Origin: Gemmatimonadota bacterium
GTDB taxonomy: Bacteria; Gemmatimonadota; Gemmatimonadetes; Gemmatimonadales; GWC2-71-9
NCBI GenBank assembly: GCA_016713785.1
Contig: JADJOM010000003.1
Location: 2,127,501 to 2,191,500 of the forward strand
Direction of reading: 5' to 3'
DNA: 64,000 nt
This document shows, one piece after another, positions 36,573 through 45,010 of the stretch; the stretch's first letter is position 1, and every line of letters starts with the position of its first letter. The position numbers and the translations under genes are program-made. The notes under the pieces are model-generated. The model had not been told where the DNA came from, did not search any database, and saw only the letters and a program-made list of their open reading frames with translations.

Positions 36573-37103
36573 TCAGTCGGGCAGGTCGAGCGCCTGGGCC
36601 ACTTCCTTGCGGAGCCAGGCGCGCGCGGCGAGCCAGTCGCGCTGGACGGTCTTGCCGGAGATGCCGAGCAGGGCCGCGGTCTCCTCCAGGGAGAGACCGC
36701 CGAAGAACCGGTAGCGCACCACCTCCGCCGACCGGGGACTCACCTGCTCCAGGCGCTCGAGGGCCTCGTCGAGCACCACCAGGTGATCGGCCTCCTCGGT
36801 GGTGAGCAGCTGGTCGGCGTCATCCAGGGACACCACCTGGGCCCCGCCCCCGCGCTTCTGCCGCAGGCGGCTCCGGGCGTGGTCCACGAGGATGCGCCGC
36901 ATCGTGGTCACCGCGATGGCGAAGAACCGCGCCCGCTCGGGCTCTCCCAGGCCGGCCTGCGCCGCGAGCCGGAGCCAGGCTTCGTTGACGAGTCCGCCGG
37001 TGTCAAGGGTGTGGCCCACCCGCTCCCGCCGGAGCAGCCCGCGGGCCAGGCTCCGGAGTTCGTCGTAGTGCAGCGCAATGAGGTCCGCCGCGGTGTCGGG
37101 CAT
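36573..37103 (-). CDS. ECF-type RNA polymerase sigma factor
   Basis: A 176-residue ECF sigma factor of the same group as 17937-18530. Region 2 has LDTGGLVNEAWLRLAAQAG and ITMRRILVDHARSRL-type sequence (VTTMRRILVDHARSRL). Region 4 has AEVVRYRFFGGLSLEETAAL and GISGKTVQRDWLAARAWL. It precedes the kinase at 33802-36522 in the same direction, 50 bases apart. The arrangement repeats the earlier sigma/kinase pair, without the overlap. Target promoters are unknown. Confidence 0.92.
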   Translation of the reverse strand: MPDTAADLIALHYDELRSLARGLLRRERVGHTLDTGGLVNEAWLRLAAQAGLGEPERARFFAIAVTTMRRILVDHARSRLRQKRGGGAQVVSLDDADQLLTTEEADHLVVLDEALERLEQVSPRSAEVVRYRFFGGLSLEETAALLGISGKTVQRDWLAARAWLRKEVAQALDLPD

Positions 37104-37205
37104 GGCGCCAAGATGGGGCGGAATCGGGAACGCTTCAAGCCACGCCGGCTGACGCGGCCGGCCGGCACGAGTATTCTCCCGTACCGGCCCTCACCCGAGA
37201 GACGC

Positions 37206-38915
37206 ATGCGCCACCCCTTCCTGCTCGCCCTGCTCCTCCCCGCGACCCTCGCGGCGCAGGACTGGCCCCTGCACGGCCGCGACCTTGGCGGGCAGCGCCA
37301 TTCGCCCCTCACGGCCATCACCCCCGCGACGGTGGGCCACCTGGCGCCGGCCTGGACCTGGCACAGCGGGGTGACCGCCACCTTCCAGGCCACCCCGATC
37401 GTGGCCGGCGGCGTGATGTTCGTCTCCCTGCCGTACAGCGGCGTGGCGGCGCTCGACGCCGCCACTGGCCGCGAGCGGTGGCGCTACCGGCACGCGTCGC
37501 GCAGCGAGAAACTCTGCTGCGGGCCGGCCAATCGCGGCGTCGCGGTGGCGGATGGGCTGGTGTACGTGGGCACCGTCGATGGCCGGCTGATCGCGCTCGA
37601 CGCCGCCACCGGCGCCGTGCGCTGGGACGTGACCGTGGCCGAGTACGCGGGCACCACCGAGGCCTCGAGCCAGCTCCGCGCCGATGATCCCCTGGGCCAG
37701 GTCGGCGCCACCGGCTCCACCGGCGTGGGCATCAGCGCGGCACCGCTGGTGCACGACGGACGGGTGTTCGTCGGGATCGCCGGCGTGGGGTACGGCCTGC
37801 ACCCCGACCAGGGGCTCGCGGTGGTGGGGGTGTCGGGGCAGTACGGACGCCCCGGCCTGATGGCGGCGTTCGATGCAAAGACCGGCGCGCGCCTGTGGCA
37901 GTTCGACGTGACCGCGGCCGGCTGGGAGGGACCGTACACCGCCAACGCGGCCGGCATGCCGCTGCATCGCGACCTCGCGGCGGAGCGCGCCGCGGCGCCG
38001 GCGCACGCGGAGGCGTGGAGATACGGCGGCGGCTCCATCTACGCGACCCCGGTGATCGACCGGCAGCGCCACCTGCTCATCTTCGGCACCGGCAACCCCT
38101 CGCCCCAGATGGCCGACGCCTCCCGCCCCGGCGACAACCGGCACACCTCGTCGCTGGTGGCGCTCGACGAGCGCACCGGCTCGCTGGTGTGGGCGTACCA
38201 GCAGGTACCGCACGACCGCTGGGGCTACGACGTGGCCAGTGCGCCGGTCCTGCTCGAGGTGACCCACGGCGGCCGCCGCGTCCCCGCGGTGGCGCAGGCC
38301 AGCAAGCTCGGCTGGGTCTTCGTGCACGATCGCCGGGACGGGTCCCTGCTGTTCCGCTCCGACGCCTTCGTCCCCCAGCGGAACCTGTTCACCCCGCCGC
38401 AGCCGGGCGAGGGCGTGGTGGTGGCGCCCGGCATCGCCGGCGGGGCCAACTGGTCGCCCTCCGCCTGGGACCCGAGCCTGCAGCTGTTCTACGTCGGCGC
38501 GCTGCACCTGCCCACCCGCTACATCGCCCACCGGGTGACCCGGCCCGACGGCAGCGTGCTCGAGTACGCCAGCACCCAGAACACCGGCGAGGCGTGGGGC
38601 ACCCTGACCGCGCTCGACCTGGCCAACGGCGGCCGACTGGCCTGGCAGGTACGCACCCCGGAACCGCTGGTGGGCGGCGTGCTGGTGACGGCGGGGGGAC
38701 TGGTCTTCTCGGGGGCGGGCAAGGGTCGCTTTGCGGCGTTCGACGCGTCGAGCGGGCAGGAACTCTGGTCGTACCAGGCGGAGGCGGGCGTCAACGCGCC
38801 GCCCATCAGCTATGCGGTGGGTGGCCGGCAGTATGTGGCCGTGGCGGCGGGCGGCAATGCGCTGTTCGGCTTCACGCAGGGGGATGCGGTGGTGGCGTTT
38901 GCGATAGGGCGATAG
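37206..38915 (+). CDS. PQQ-dependent dehydrogenase (quinoprotein), periplasmic
   Basis: A 569-residue protein with a signal peptide (RHPFLLALLLPATLA, then AQDWPLHG). It is an eight-bladed-type propeller with repeated blade motifs AALDAATGRERWRYR, IALDAATGAVRWDV and TALDLANGGRLAWQV. Adjacent cysteines 104-105 (EKLCCGPANRG) match the vicinal disulfide over PQQ in methanol/alcohol-type quinoproteins. No haem c CxxCH domain is visible. It probably oxidises an alcohol or sugar in the periplasm; the substrate is not predictable. No PQQ biosynthesis gene is in the window. It is divergent from the ECF sigma gene. Confidence 0.88.
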   Translation: MRHPFLLALLLPATLAAQDWPLHGRDLGGQRHSPLTAITPATVGHLAPAWTWHSGVTATFQATPIVAGGVMFVSLPYSGVAALDAATGRERWRYRHASRSEKLCCGPANRGVAVADGLVYVGTVDGRLIALDAATGAVRWDVTVAEYAGTTEASSQLRADDPLGQVGATGSTGVGISAAPLVHDGRVFVGIAGVGYGLHPDQGLAVVGVSGQYGRPGLMAAFDAKTGARLWQFDVTAAGWEGPYTANAAGMPLHRDLAAERAAAPAHAEAWRYGGGSIYATPVIDRQRHLLIFGTGNPSPQMADASRPGDNRHTSSLVALDERTGSLVWAYQQVPHDRWGYDVASAPVLLEVTHGGRRVPAVAQASKLGWVFVHDRRDGSLLFRSDAFVPQRNLFTPPQPGEGVVVAPGIAGGANWSPSAWDPSLQLFYVGALHLPTRYIAHRVTRPDGSVLEYASTQNTGEAWGTLTALDLANGGRLAWQVRTPEPLVGGVLVTAGGLVFSGAGKGRFAAFDASSGQELWSYQAEAGVNAPPISYAVGGRQYVAVAAGGNALFGFTQGDAVVAFAIGR

Positions 38916-38936
38916 GGCGGTAAGGCCGCCGAGCCG

Positions 38937-39503
38937 CTATTCCACCGTATGCACCACCGCCGGTGCACGCACCAGCTCCCCGATCTCCCCGGCCAGGCGG
39001 TCGACCGCGGCCCAGTCGGTCCCGTCCCAGTCGCGGCTGGTATCGGTGGGACGGCCGGTCTTGCGGCTGATCATCTGCATGATGAACCGGGTGAGCATCC
39101 CGTACCGCGTGTAGTTGAGCGCCCCGGGCAGGGAGCGGGCCAGGCTCGGCGTCCAGCCGGTCAGCCGCTGGAACGACGCCTCGTACTTCCGTGCCTCCGC
39201 CGGCCCCGCGGCCCAGTCGCCGATCAGGGCGCCACACACCGAGACGAAGACACTCGGCATCGCGGAGAGTCGCTCCGCGTTGGCCCGGGCAAACTCCACC
39301 AGGTAGGGCTGGTACTTGCCGTAGCGCACCGACCCGGCGATCACGTAGCCATCGTACCCGGCGAGCACCGGCCGCGCCGGGAGCTGGTCGCCCTTCCAGG
39401 TGGTGACCCGGTGGCCCGCCACCGTCAGGTTGCTCGCGAGCCGCTCCACGATCCGGCCGGTCTGGCCGTGGGTGGAGCCGTAGACCATGAGGATGCTGGA
39501 CAT
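38937..39503 (-). CDS. hemG: Menaquinone-dependent protoporphyrinogen oxidase HemG
   Basis: A 188-residue flavodoxin-fold protein. The FMN loop is YGSTHGQTGRIVERLAS. The family-specific C-terminal part is clear: GALNYTRYGMLTRFIMQMI, then RKTGRPTDTSRDWDGTDW, closely like E. coli HemG. It oxidises protoporphyrinogen IX to protoporphyrin IX in haem synthesis, passing electrons to menaquinone. No other haem gene is nearby. GGGGAGG upstream fixes the ATG at 39503. It is convergent with the PQQ dehydrogenase, 21 bases apart. Confidence 0.85.
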   Translation of the reverse strand: MSSILMVYGSTHGQTGRIVERLASNLTVAGHRVTTWKGDQLPARPVLAGYDGYVIAGSVRYGKYQPYLVEFARANAERLSAMPSVFVSVCGALIGDWAAGPAEARKYEASFQRLTGWTPSLARSLPGALNYTRYGMLTRFIMQMISRKTGRPTDTSRDWDGTDWAAVDRLAGEIGELVRAPAVVHTVE

Positions 39504-39601
39504 GTCGCCTCCCCTGCCGAGCGGACGGGCTTCCCCGGATGGCATCGTACCTCCCGGTCCATGAAGCCGGAGACAAGGCGGGAGTAGATTCCCTTAAGCC
39601 C

Positions 39602-40294
39602 ATGCCCGATCCTGCCGCCACCGCCGCACCTCCCGCGCACCACCCGCTGGCCTCCCGGCGGGCGCTGCTGGTGGCCGTGCTCGCCGCCCTGCTCGCCCTG
39701 GTGCTGTTTGCCGAGCAGGCGCGGGAACCGATGCTCGAGCTGGCCGGGGTCATCCAGCGGGTGGAGGCGGCCCACCCCCTGACCGCCATGCTCCTGGTGG
39801 TGCTGTTCGCGGCGGTGAGCGCCATGCTTGCCTTCGTCTCCACCGCGGCCATCGCGCCGTTCCTGGCCACGACCTTCGGCACACCGGTCGCCGGCCTGCT
39901 GCTCTGGTCGGGCTGGCTCCTGGGGGGCATGCTGGCCTACGCCATCGGCCGGACCCTGGGGCGTCCGGTGATCCACCGGCTCGCCTCCGCGGCACAGCTC
40001 ACCCGCTACGAGGAGTTCGTCTCCCACCGCGCCCCCTTCGGGCTGGTGCTGCTGTTCCAGCTCGCGCTTCCCTCGGAGATTCCCGGCTACCTGCTGGGGC
40101 TGGTGCACTACTCCTTTCCCCGGTACCTCCTGTCGCTGGCGATCGCGGAGCTGCCCTGGGCCCTGGTGACGGTGGCCCTGGGCGCGGGCGTGATGGAGCG
40201 GCGGGTGGCGCTCGTGGCCGGCATCGCGGTGGCGGCGCTGGCGCTCAGCGCGGGGACGTACCGGATGCTGCACCGGCGCCTCGCCAGGGGGTGA
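39602..40294 (+). CDS. TVP38/DedA-type (VTT domain) membrane protein
   Basis: A 230-residue protein with about five membrane segments: RALLVAVLAALLALVLFAEQ, PLTAMLLVVLFAAVSAMLAF, VAGLLLWSGWLLGGMLAYAI and VALVAGIAVAALALSAGTY among them. The VTT core is seen in FVSTAAIAPFLATTFGTPVA and FGLVLLFQLALPSEIPGYLL. DedA-superfamily proteins flip or transport phospholipids and undecaprenyl phosphate in known cases; here the substrate is inferred only by family. An in-frame ATG at 39539 would add 21 residues, but the family start fits 39602 better. Confidence 0.85.
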   Translation: MPDPAATAAPPAHHPLASRRALLVAVLAALLALVLFAEQAREPMLELAGVIQRVEAAHPLTAMLLVVLFAAVSAMLAFVSTAAIAPFLATTFGTPVAGLLLWSGWLLGGMLAYAIGRTLGRPVIHRLASAAQLTRYEEFVSHRAPFGLVLLFQLALPSEIPGYLLGLVHYSFPRYLLSLAIAELPWALVTVALGAGVMERRVALVAGIAVAALALSAGTYRMLHRRLARG

Positions 40295-40426
40295 CCGGCC
40301 GCACAGCCCCGACGTACCCCGCGCACACCCCCACGGTGACCACGCCCTGTGGCGCCACGCCCGCGCTCCCGCCGCCGTGCATCCTGCGCCGCCCCGCCGC
40401 CGCCCGATCCCGCGACGGCCGCCAAG

Positions 40427-40457
40427 GAAGCGCTTCGGAAGCAACCGCTTAGCGGTT
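40427..40457. promoter_or_regulatory. Two palindromes upstream of the copy C gene
   Basis: GAAGCGCTTC (40427-40436) is a perfect 10-base palindrome. AACCGCT-T-AGCGGTT (40443-40457) is a perfect 7-base inverted repeat with a one-base centre. Both lie 55-90 bases before the ATG at 40514, where operators often sit. The binding protein is unknown. Confidence 0.35.
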
Positions 40458-40513
40458 CGGGTCCGGGAGTTGCTACTCCAGGGGGTCGACCCCAACCCCG
40501 GAGCACGGTGGTG

Positions 40514-40708
40514 ATGGCGGAGATCAAGGTGCGCAACGACTCAGGGAGCGAATTCTCCTTCAGCAGTGTCGAGGAACTCGCCGACGCGATCCGGAGCGGG
40601 GGCGTGACCGCCGCCTGGGAGGTGTTCCATTCCGCCGCGCAGCGCTGGCTGCCAGTGACCCGGCATCCCGCCTTTGCCGCCTGGAGCGCGGCCCGGGAGC
40701 GTGCGTAA
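40514..40708 (+). CDS. Small protein, 54-residue W/WLP/HPAF domain (copy C)
   Basis: A 64-residue protein that is essentially one domain. SFSSVEELADAIRSGGV is followed by WEVFHS at 35-40 and RWLPVTRHPAF at 44-54. It aligns without a gap to the proteins at 22818 and 23210, about 17 kb away. A GTG directly precedes the ATG. The decamer CGGGAGTTGC at 40464-40473 also occurs upstream of copy A. No function is known. Confidence 0.75.
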   Translation: MAEIKVRNDSGSEFSFSSVEELADAIRSGGVTAAWEVFHSAAQRWLPVTRHPAFAAWSAARERA

Positions 40709-40761
40709 CTCCGCACCACGCGGTATCGTAGGAGCCCGGCAACCCCAAGGGCGCCCCTTCC

Positions 40762-42636
40762 ATGACACGATCCGCGTTCCACCCCGGCACACTCGCGGTG
40801 CTGGTTCTCCTGCTGGCAGGTCCGGCACGATCGCTCCCGGCTCAGGCCGGCCCGGTGATGTTCCGCGGCGACGCGGCGCACACCGGCGTCTCGGCCGCGC
40901 CCCTCTTCACCGGCCAGGGCGGCATCGTCTGGCGTCGGCAGCTGGGCGGGGCCATCCGGAGCACGCCGGCCGTCACGGCGGGCCGGATCTACGTCGGCGC
41001 CGGAGATGGAACCCTCTACGCCCTCGACCGTGCCACCGGCCGCATCGTGTGGCGCTTCGCCGCCGGCGACCCGGTCACGGCCTCACCCGCGGTGGCCCAT
41101 GGCCTGGTGATCGCCGCGACCCACGCCGGCCGCTTCTTCGCGGTGGATGCCGCCACCGGCCGGCTACGCTGGTCGCGCCACGCCGGCCCCGCCCTCCCCT
41201 TCAATACCTATCCCGCCGGCGCCTGGGATCTCTGGGCCTCCTCCCCGACCGTCTCCGGCCGCACGGTGATCCTGGGCGGTGCCGACGGACGGGTCTATGC
41301 GCTGGACCTCATGACCGGCGCGGTGCGCTGGACCGCCAATACCGGCGGGCGGGTGCGCGCCAGCGCGGCCATCGCGGCTGGCACGGTGGTGATCGGTTCG
41401 TGGGATGGGCGCGTCTACGCCCTGGACCTGGCCACCGGCGCCGAGAAGTGGGTGCACCGCACCATCGGCGATACGCTCGACTCACAGGCCTTCGGCTTCG
41501 ACCGGCGCGCCATCCAGGGCTCCGCCGCCATCGACGAGGGCCGGGTCTTCGTCGGCTCGCGCGACGGCGGGCTGTACGCGCTGGACTTCGCCACGGGCGA
41601 GCGACTGTGGCGCGCTACCCACCGCGGCTCCTGGGTCTGCGCCTCGCCGGTGGTGTCCGGGAGTGCGGTGTACGTGGGGAGCTCGGACGGGCAGTTCGTC
41701 CAGGCGCTCGACGCCGCCACCGGCACGGAACGCTGGCGCTACGCCACCGGCGCCAACGTGCTCAGTTCCCCCGTGCTCGCGGGGCAGCGGCTGGTGGTGG
41801 GCACCGAGGCCAACGATTCTCCCTGGGGCGACCTGCTGGCCCTCGACCCGGCCACCGGCGCCTTGGTGTGGCGGCTGCGCCTCGAGGAGGCGCTGTACGG
41901 CTCCCCCGTGGTGGCCGACGACAGGATCTACGTGGGCACCGACGCCGGGGACCTGCTCGCCATCGGCGAGACCGCGCCCGCGCCCGCCCGGCTGGCGGTC
42001 TACTACGACTCGGTCCTGGCGCCGCGGGGGATGATGCCGGGGGCGCGGCTGGCGCGGGAGTACTTTGCGGGACTGGGCTACGAAGTGCTCGATGGCGCGG
42101 CGCTCGGGAGGTTCTTCGCGGCGCAGCTGGCCGACGAGGCGCCGAGCGTCGTGGTCTTCGCGCTCGACGCATTGCCAGAGACCATCCGCGCGGACACCGG
42201 GCGGAACGGGCGGTGGCAGCGCTACCTCGCCGCGGGCGGCAAGATCGTCTGGCTGGGGCCACTCCCGGGAGCGCTGGTGTGGGACTCCGCCGGCACGCCG
42301 CTCGGCCACGACCTCTCGCTGGCGCGCGGGCTGGCCGGGCTCGAGACCGACTCCACCGACTGGAACGAGTATCCCTCACGGCCCACCGCGGAGGGGGAAC
42401 GCTGGGGCCTCCACGGCCAGTGGCGCGGCGACATGCCCACGGCCCCCTCGGTGGTGACTCGCGTCCTGGCCACCGACACCGATGGCTGGGCCACCGCCTG
42501 GCAGGTCTCGTTCCGTGCCGACCGCCCCTGGGCGGGCTACGTGCAGCTCTGGGGCCTCGGCGCCACCGTCGAGCGGCTGCCCATGGTTCGCGCCGCGGCG
42601 GAGTACGGGCTGTTGCGGCGGTTCCAGGGGCCCTGA
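40762..42636 (+). CDS. Secreted PQQ-repeat propeller fused to a Rossmann-like domain
   Basis: A 624-residue protein with a signal peptide (LAVLVLLLAGPARSLPAQ). Residues about 30-410 form a beta-propeller of PQQ/BamB-type blades: LYALDRATGRIVWRFAAGD, VYALDLMTGAVRWTANTGG and LLALDPATGALVWRLRL. The vicinal cysteines of true quinoproteins are missing, so it may bind no PQQ. Residues about 415-624 resemble a glutaminase/ThuA-type alpha-beta domain (YYDSVLAPRGMMPGARLARE, YLAAGGKIVWLGPLPGALVW). I know no named family with this fusion. It is convergent, seven bases from the giant lipoprotein gene. Confidence 0.8.
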   Translation: MTRSAFHPGTLAVLVLLLAGPARSLPAQAGPVMFRGDAAHTGVSAAPLFTGQGGIVWRRQLGGAIRSTPAVTAGRIYVGAGDGTLYALDRATGRIVWRFAAGDPVTASPAVAHGLVIAATHAGRFFAVDAATGRLRWSRHAGPALPFNTYPAGAWDLWASSPTVSGRTVILGGADGRVYALDLMTGAVRWTANTGGRVRASAAIAAGTVVIGSWDGRVYALDLATGAEKWVHRTIGDTLDSQAFGFDRRAIQGSAAIDEGRVFVGSRDGGLYALDFATGERLWRATHRGSWVCASPVVSGSAVYVGSSDGQFVQALDAATGTERWRYATGANVLSSPVLAGQRLVVGTEANDSPWGDLLALDPATGALVWRLRLEEALYGSPVVADDRIYVGTDAGDLLAIGETAPAPARLAVYYDSVLAPRGMMPGARLAREYFAGLGYEVLDGAALGRFFAAQLADEAPSVVVFALDALPETIRADTGRNGRWQRYLAAGGKIVWLGPLPGALVWDSAGTPLGHDLSLARGLAGLETDSTDWNEYPSRPTAEGERWGLHGQWRGDMPTAPSVVTRVLATDTDGWATAWQVSFRADRPWAGYVQLWGLGATVERLPMVRAAAEYGLLRRFQGP

Positions 42637-42643
42637 GCGGCGG

Positions 42644-45010
42644 CTACTGGACCGTGATGGTCTGGACCCGGGAGTTGTTGGCGGGCGCCGGGTCCGCCTG
42701 GACCGAGGTCAGGCTGTACGTCGTCGGGTAGCTGCCCGGCGCATCCGCGCCCAATGTCACGGTGAACGTGAAGGATGCCCCGCCACTCGCCACTCCTGGC
42801 AGGTCACAGCGCACGCCCGTGACCGGGTCTCCGCTGCAGCCCAGCACGCCCGTTGAGCTCACGTAGTGATACCCCGCGCTCGCGGGCATCGCGAAGCTGC
42901 TGCCCACCGAGGCGTCCGGGCCGCTGTTCCCCACCCGGAACGCGAGCGTAAACAGGGCGCCGCCGGGGACGACCGGTGGGGCGCTGGTCACCGAAAGCTC
43001 GAGATTGGCGCTGCCGTCGTTGTCAGTGATGCTGACGGCCACATTCGACAATCCGGCCGGCGCATACAGGGGATCGGTGCTGGTCACGGTGTGCATGACC
43101 TCGTCGGCCTGCGGTCCGGGCTCCACCAGGATGTCGTCCACGGCCATCACCGTCACCGACTTCGGCAGACCCCAGTCGGCGGTCAGGAAGGTCACCGGCG
43201 CCATGGACTGCAGCTGCCCGAGGACGGACGCCGGGCTGACGGTCACGCTCGCGGTCGGGAGGTGCTGGAGGCAAATGGCGTAACCCGCCGCGGGCCCGCC
43301 TTCCGCGACCGCGAGTGTGGCCGGGGCGAGCGAGACCAGCGGGATCGGGTTGTACCCCACGAGGTACGTGCTGCCCGCCGGCGCAAAGAGCCGGTACCCT
43401 CGCCCCAGCCCCGGGGAGAGCCCGGTCAGCTTGGTGAAGGCGCCGCGCGGCAGCGGCGATTGGTCCAGGATCAGCGGCAGCGCCTGGCCGCAGGTGCCAC
43501 CGGCAAAGGGGGCCACCTCCCGCAGGGTGAAGCTGCCGGCAAGCAATACCTGCCCGGCCACGTCCAGCACGTCGTAGCTCCCCGCCGTCTCCCCGGCCAC
43601 GTCGAAGATCATGCCTGACGCCGGATCCATGGTGAGTGAGGTCGCCGTGAGCACGCCGACCGGGGCGCCAGGCTCGAGCGAGGCACTCACCAGGGTGACG
43701 TCCCCGAGCGCGCCGGTTCCCGAAACCACCGCGTTCTCGACCCAGAGCCCACCCGTCTGCACACCGCCCGCCTCGCTGATGTACTCGGCGCCGCTCAGGA
43801 TCACGTGGGGTATCGAATGCCCGCCGTCGATCGTGCCGGCGTTCCGCAGGAAGCCCGTGTTCCGGACCAGCCGGAGGGTGCCGCCCTGGGCCTGGATCGT
43901 GCCGGCATTGGTGACGCTGTCGAGGTCCAGGTCGGTGACGCCGGCAAACTTCTGGACCAGGCCCGCGTTGGCGAGGCTGGCCCCCTGCACCAGGAGCGTG
44001 TCCGTCTGGGAGTAGAACTCGAGCGTACCTTCATTGCGAAGCACGCCGCCGGCGGGGGCCTGCAGCCGCAGCGTGCCGCCGGTCGGCCCCGCCCGGGCAT
44101 GCACATGGACCCCGGGCCCGATATCCCCCTCGAGGATCGAGGTGCCGCCGTAGGGATCCAGGACGGCAACCCCCTGCAGCGCGGTGTTGCCAAGGTGCAG
44201 GGTGCCGCTGTTGACCGCGAGGTCTGTCCCCGTGAATGAGCCACCGGTCCACCAGACATCGAAGACCGTGTTCCCCCCTCCTCCACCGAATGTCAGGAGG
44301 CTGATGCCCGAGATGCCCCCGCCCTCGAGGTATGCGCTCGCGGCGGGCGCGGTCGCTATCACGTGCACGCCGGCCGCCATCTGGACCTGGCCGGCGTTCC
44401 GCAGGGCCATCGGGCCCGTCAGGGTGATGTAGGTCCCGACGATGACCGTGTCCACCGCGAGCAGCCCGCGGTTCACCAGGGAATCCACGGTGATGTAGTT
44501 GGTGGTCAGGGGAAGCGTGGCCCCCAGGTGGACGGTCCCATCGATCACCAGGGCGTCACCCGTCAGCGTTCCATCGAACCCGTTGGTGGCCATCCGGAGG
44601 GTCCCGCCGAGCGCCACCTGCACCTCCCCGGTTACGGCAAGGGTGCGGGCCGCCCCCGCCGGCGTGAAGGTCAGGGTGGCCTTGGCGGCGGCGAGCCCGC
44701 CCCCGACCCGCAGGACCGCCACCGTGGCATCAGTCGTGAGCGTCACCGTGTACGGCACCTTGCCGAGGGCATCGAGGCAGACCACCGAGCCCGCGCGCGG
44801 TACCCCGGCGGGGGTCCAGTTGCCGGCGACGTTCCAGTCACCGCTCACGGCGGCCTTCCAGCGCTTGGCGCACGGGAGGACGGCTGCCGCGACCCCGGCG
44901 GGCCCTGAAGCCACCGTCGGCGGGCCGACTGGGGCCGGGGCATTGGGGTCAGGGGCACAGGCCAGCAGGATGGCGGCGGCGAGGGGGGCCGCCCGGCGAA
45001 GCTCGAGCAT
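42644..45010 (-). CDS. Giant beta-helix/Calx-beta/DUF11 surface lipoprotein
   Basis: A 788-residue protein with a lipoprotein signal (AAPLAAAILLAC, Cys 18). The N-terminal motif WKAAVSGDWNVAGNWTPAGV is shared with the paralog at 31303-33706. A right-handed beta-helix-type region follows (GTVHLGA, GTLHLGN, GTLEFYS, GTIQAQGGTLRLVRNTG). Then come a Calx-beta-like domain (VSLAPATLAVAEGGPAAGYA) and a C-terminal DUF11-type domain (LELSVTSAPPVVPGGALFTL). It is probably an adhesin or surface-matrix protein. No autotransporter barrel is present, so the lipid is the likely anchor. GGAGGAG upstream supports the ATG at 45010. Confidence 0.82.
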   Translation of the reverse strand: MLELRRAAPLAAAILLACAPDPNAPAPVGPPTVASGPAGVAAAVLPCAKRWKAAVSGDWNVAGNWTPAGVPRAGSVVCLDALGKVPYTVTLTTDATVAVLRVGGGLAAAKATLTFTPAGAARTLAVTGEVQVALGGTLRMATNGFDGTLTGDALVIDGTVHLGATLPLTTNYITVDSLVNRGLLAVDTVIVGTYITLTGPMALRNAGQVQMAAGVHVIATAPAASAYLEGGGISGISLLTFGGGGGNTVFDVWWTGGSFTGTDLAVNSGTLHLGNTALQGVAVLDPYGGTSILEGDIGPGVHVHARAGPTGGTLRLQAPAGGVLRNEGTLEFYSQTDTLLVQGASLANAGLVQKFAGVTDLDLDSVTNAGTIQAQGGTLRLVRNTGFLRNAGTIDGGHSIPHVILSGAEYISEAGGVQTGGLWVENAVVSGTGALGDVTLVSASLEPGAPVGVLTATSLTMDPASGMIFDVAGETAGSYDVLDVAGQVLLAGSFTLREVAPFAGGTCGQALPLILDQSPLPRGAFTKLTGLSPGLGRGYRLFAPAGSTYLVGYNPIPLVSLAPATLAVAEGGPAAGYAICLQHLPTASVTVSPASVLGQLQSMAPVTFLTADWGLPKSVTVMAVDDILVEPGPQADEVMHTVTSTDPLYAPAGLSNVAVSITDNDGSANLELSVTSAPPVVPGGALFTLAFRVGNSGPDASVGSSFAMPASAGYHYVSSTGVLGCSGDPVTGVRCDLPGVASGGASFTFTVTLGADAPGSYPTTYSLTSVQADPAPANNSRVQTITVQ

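Noticed and set aside
34432..36714. 760-codon plus-strand frame opposite the kinase at 33802-36522
   Set aside because: No motif, biased composition, and complete overlap with an intact kinase. The similar long frames at 5366-7873, 8760-10532, 12200-14617 and 25530-27000 were rejected for the same reason.
40762..42636. PQQ dehydrogenase function for the second propeller
   Set aside because: It lacks the vicinal cysteines and the dehydrogenase active-site region seen in the protein at 37206-38915, so only the fold was assigned.
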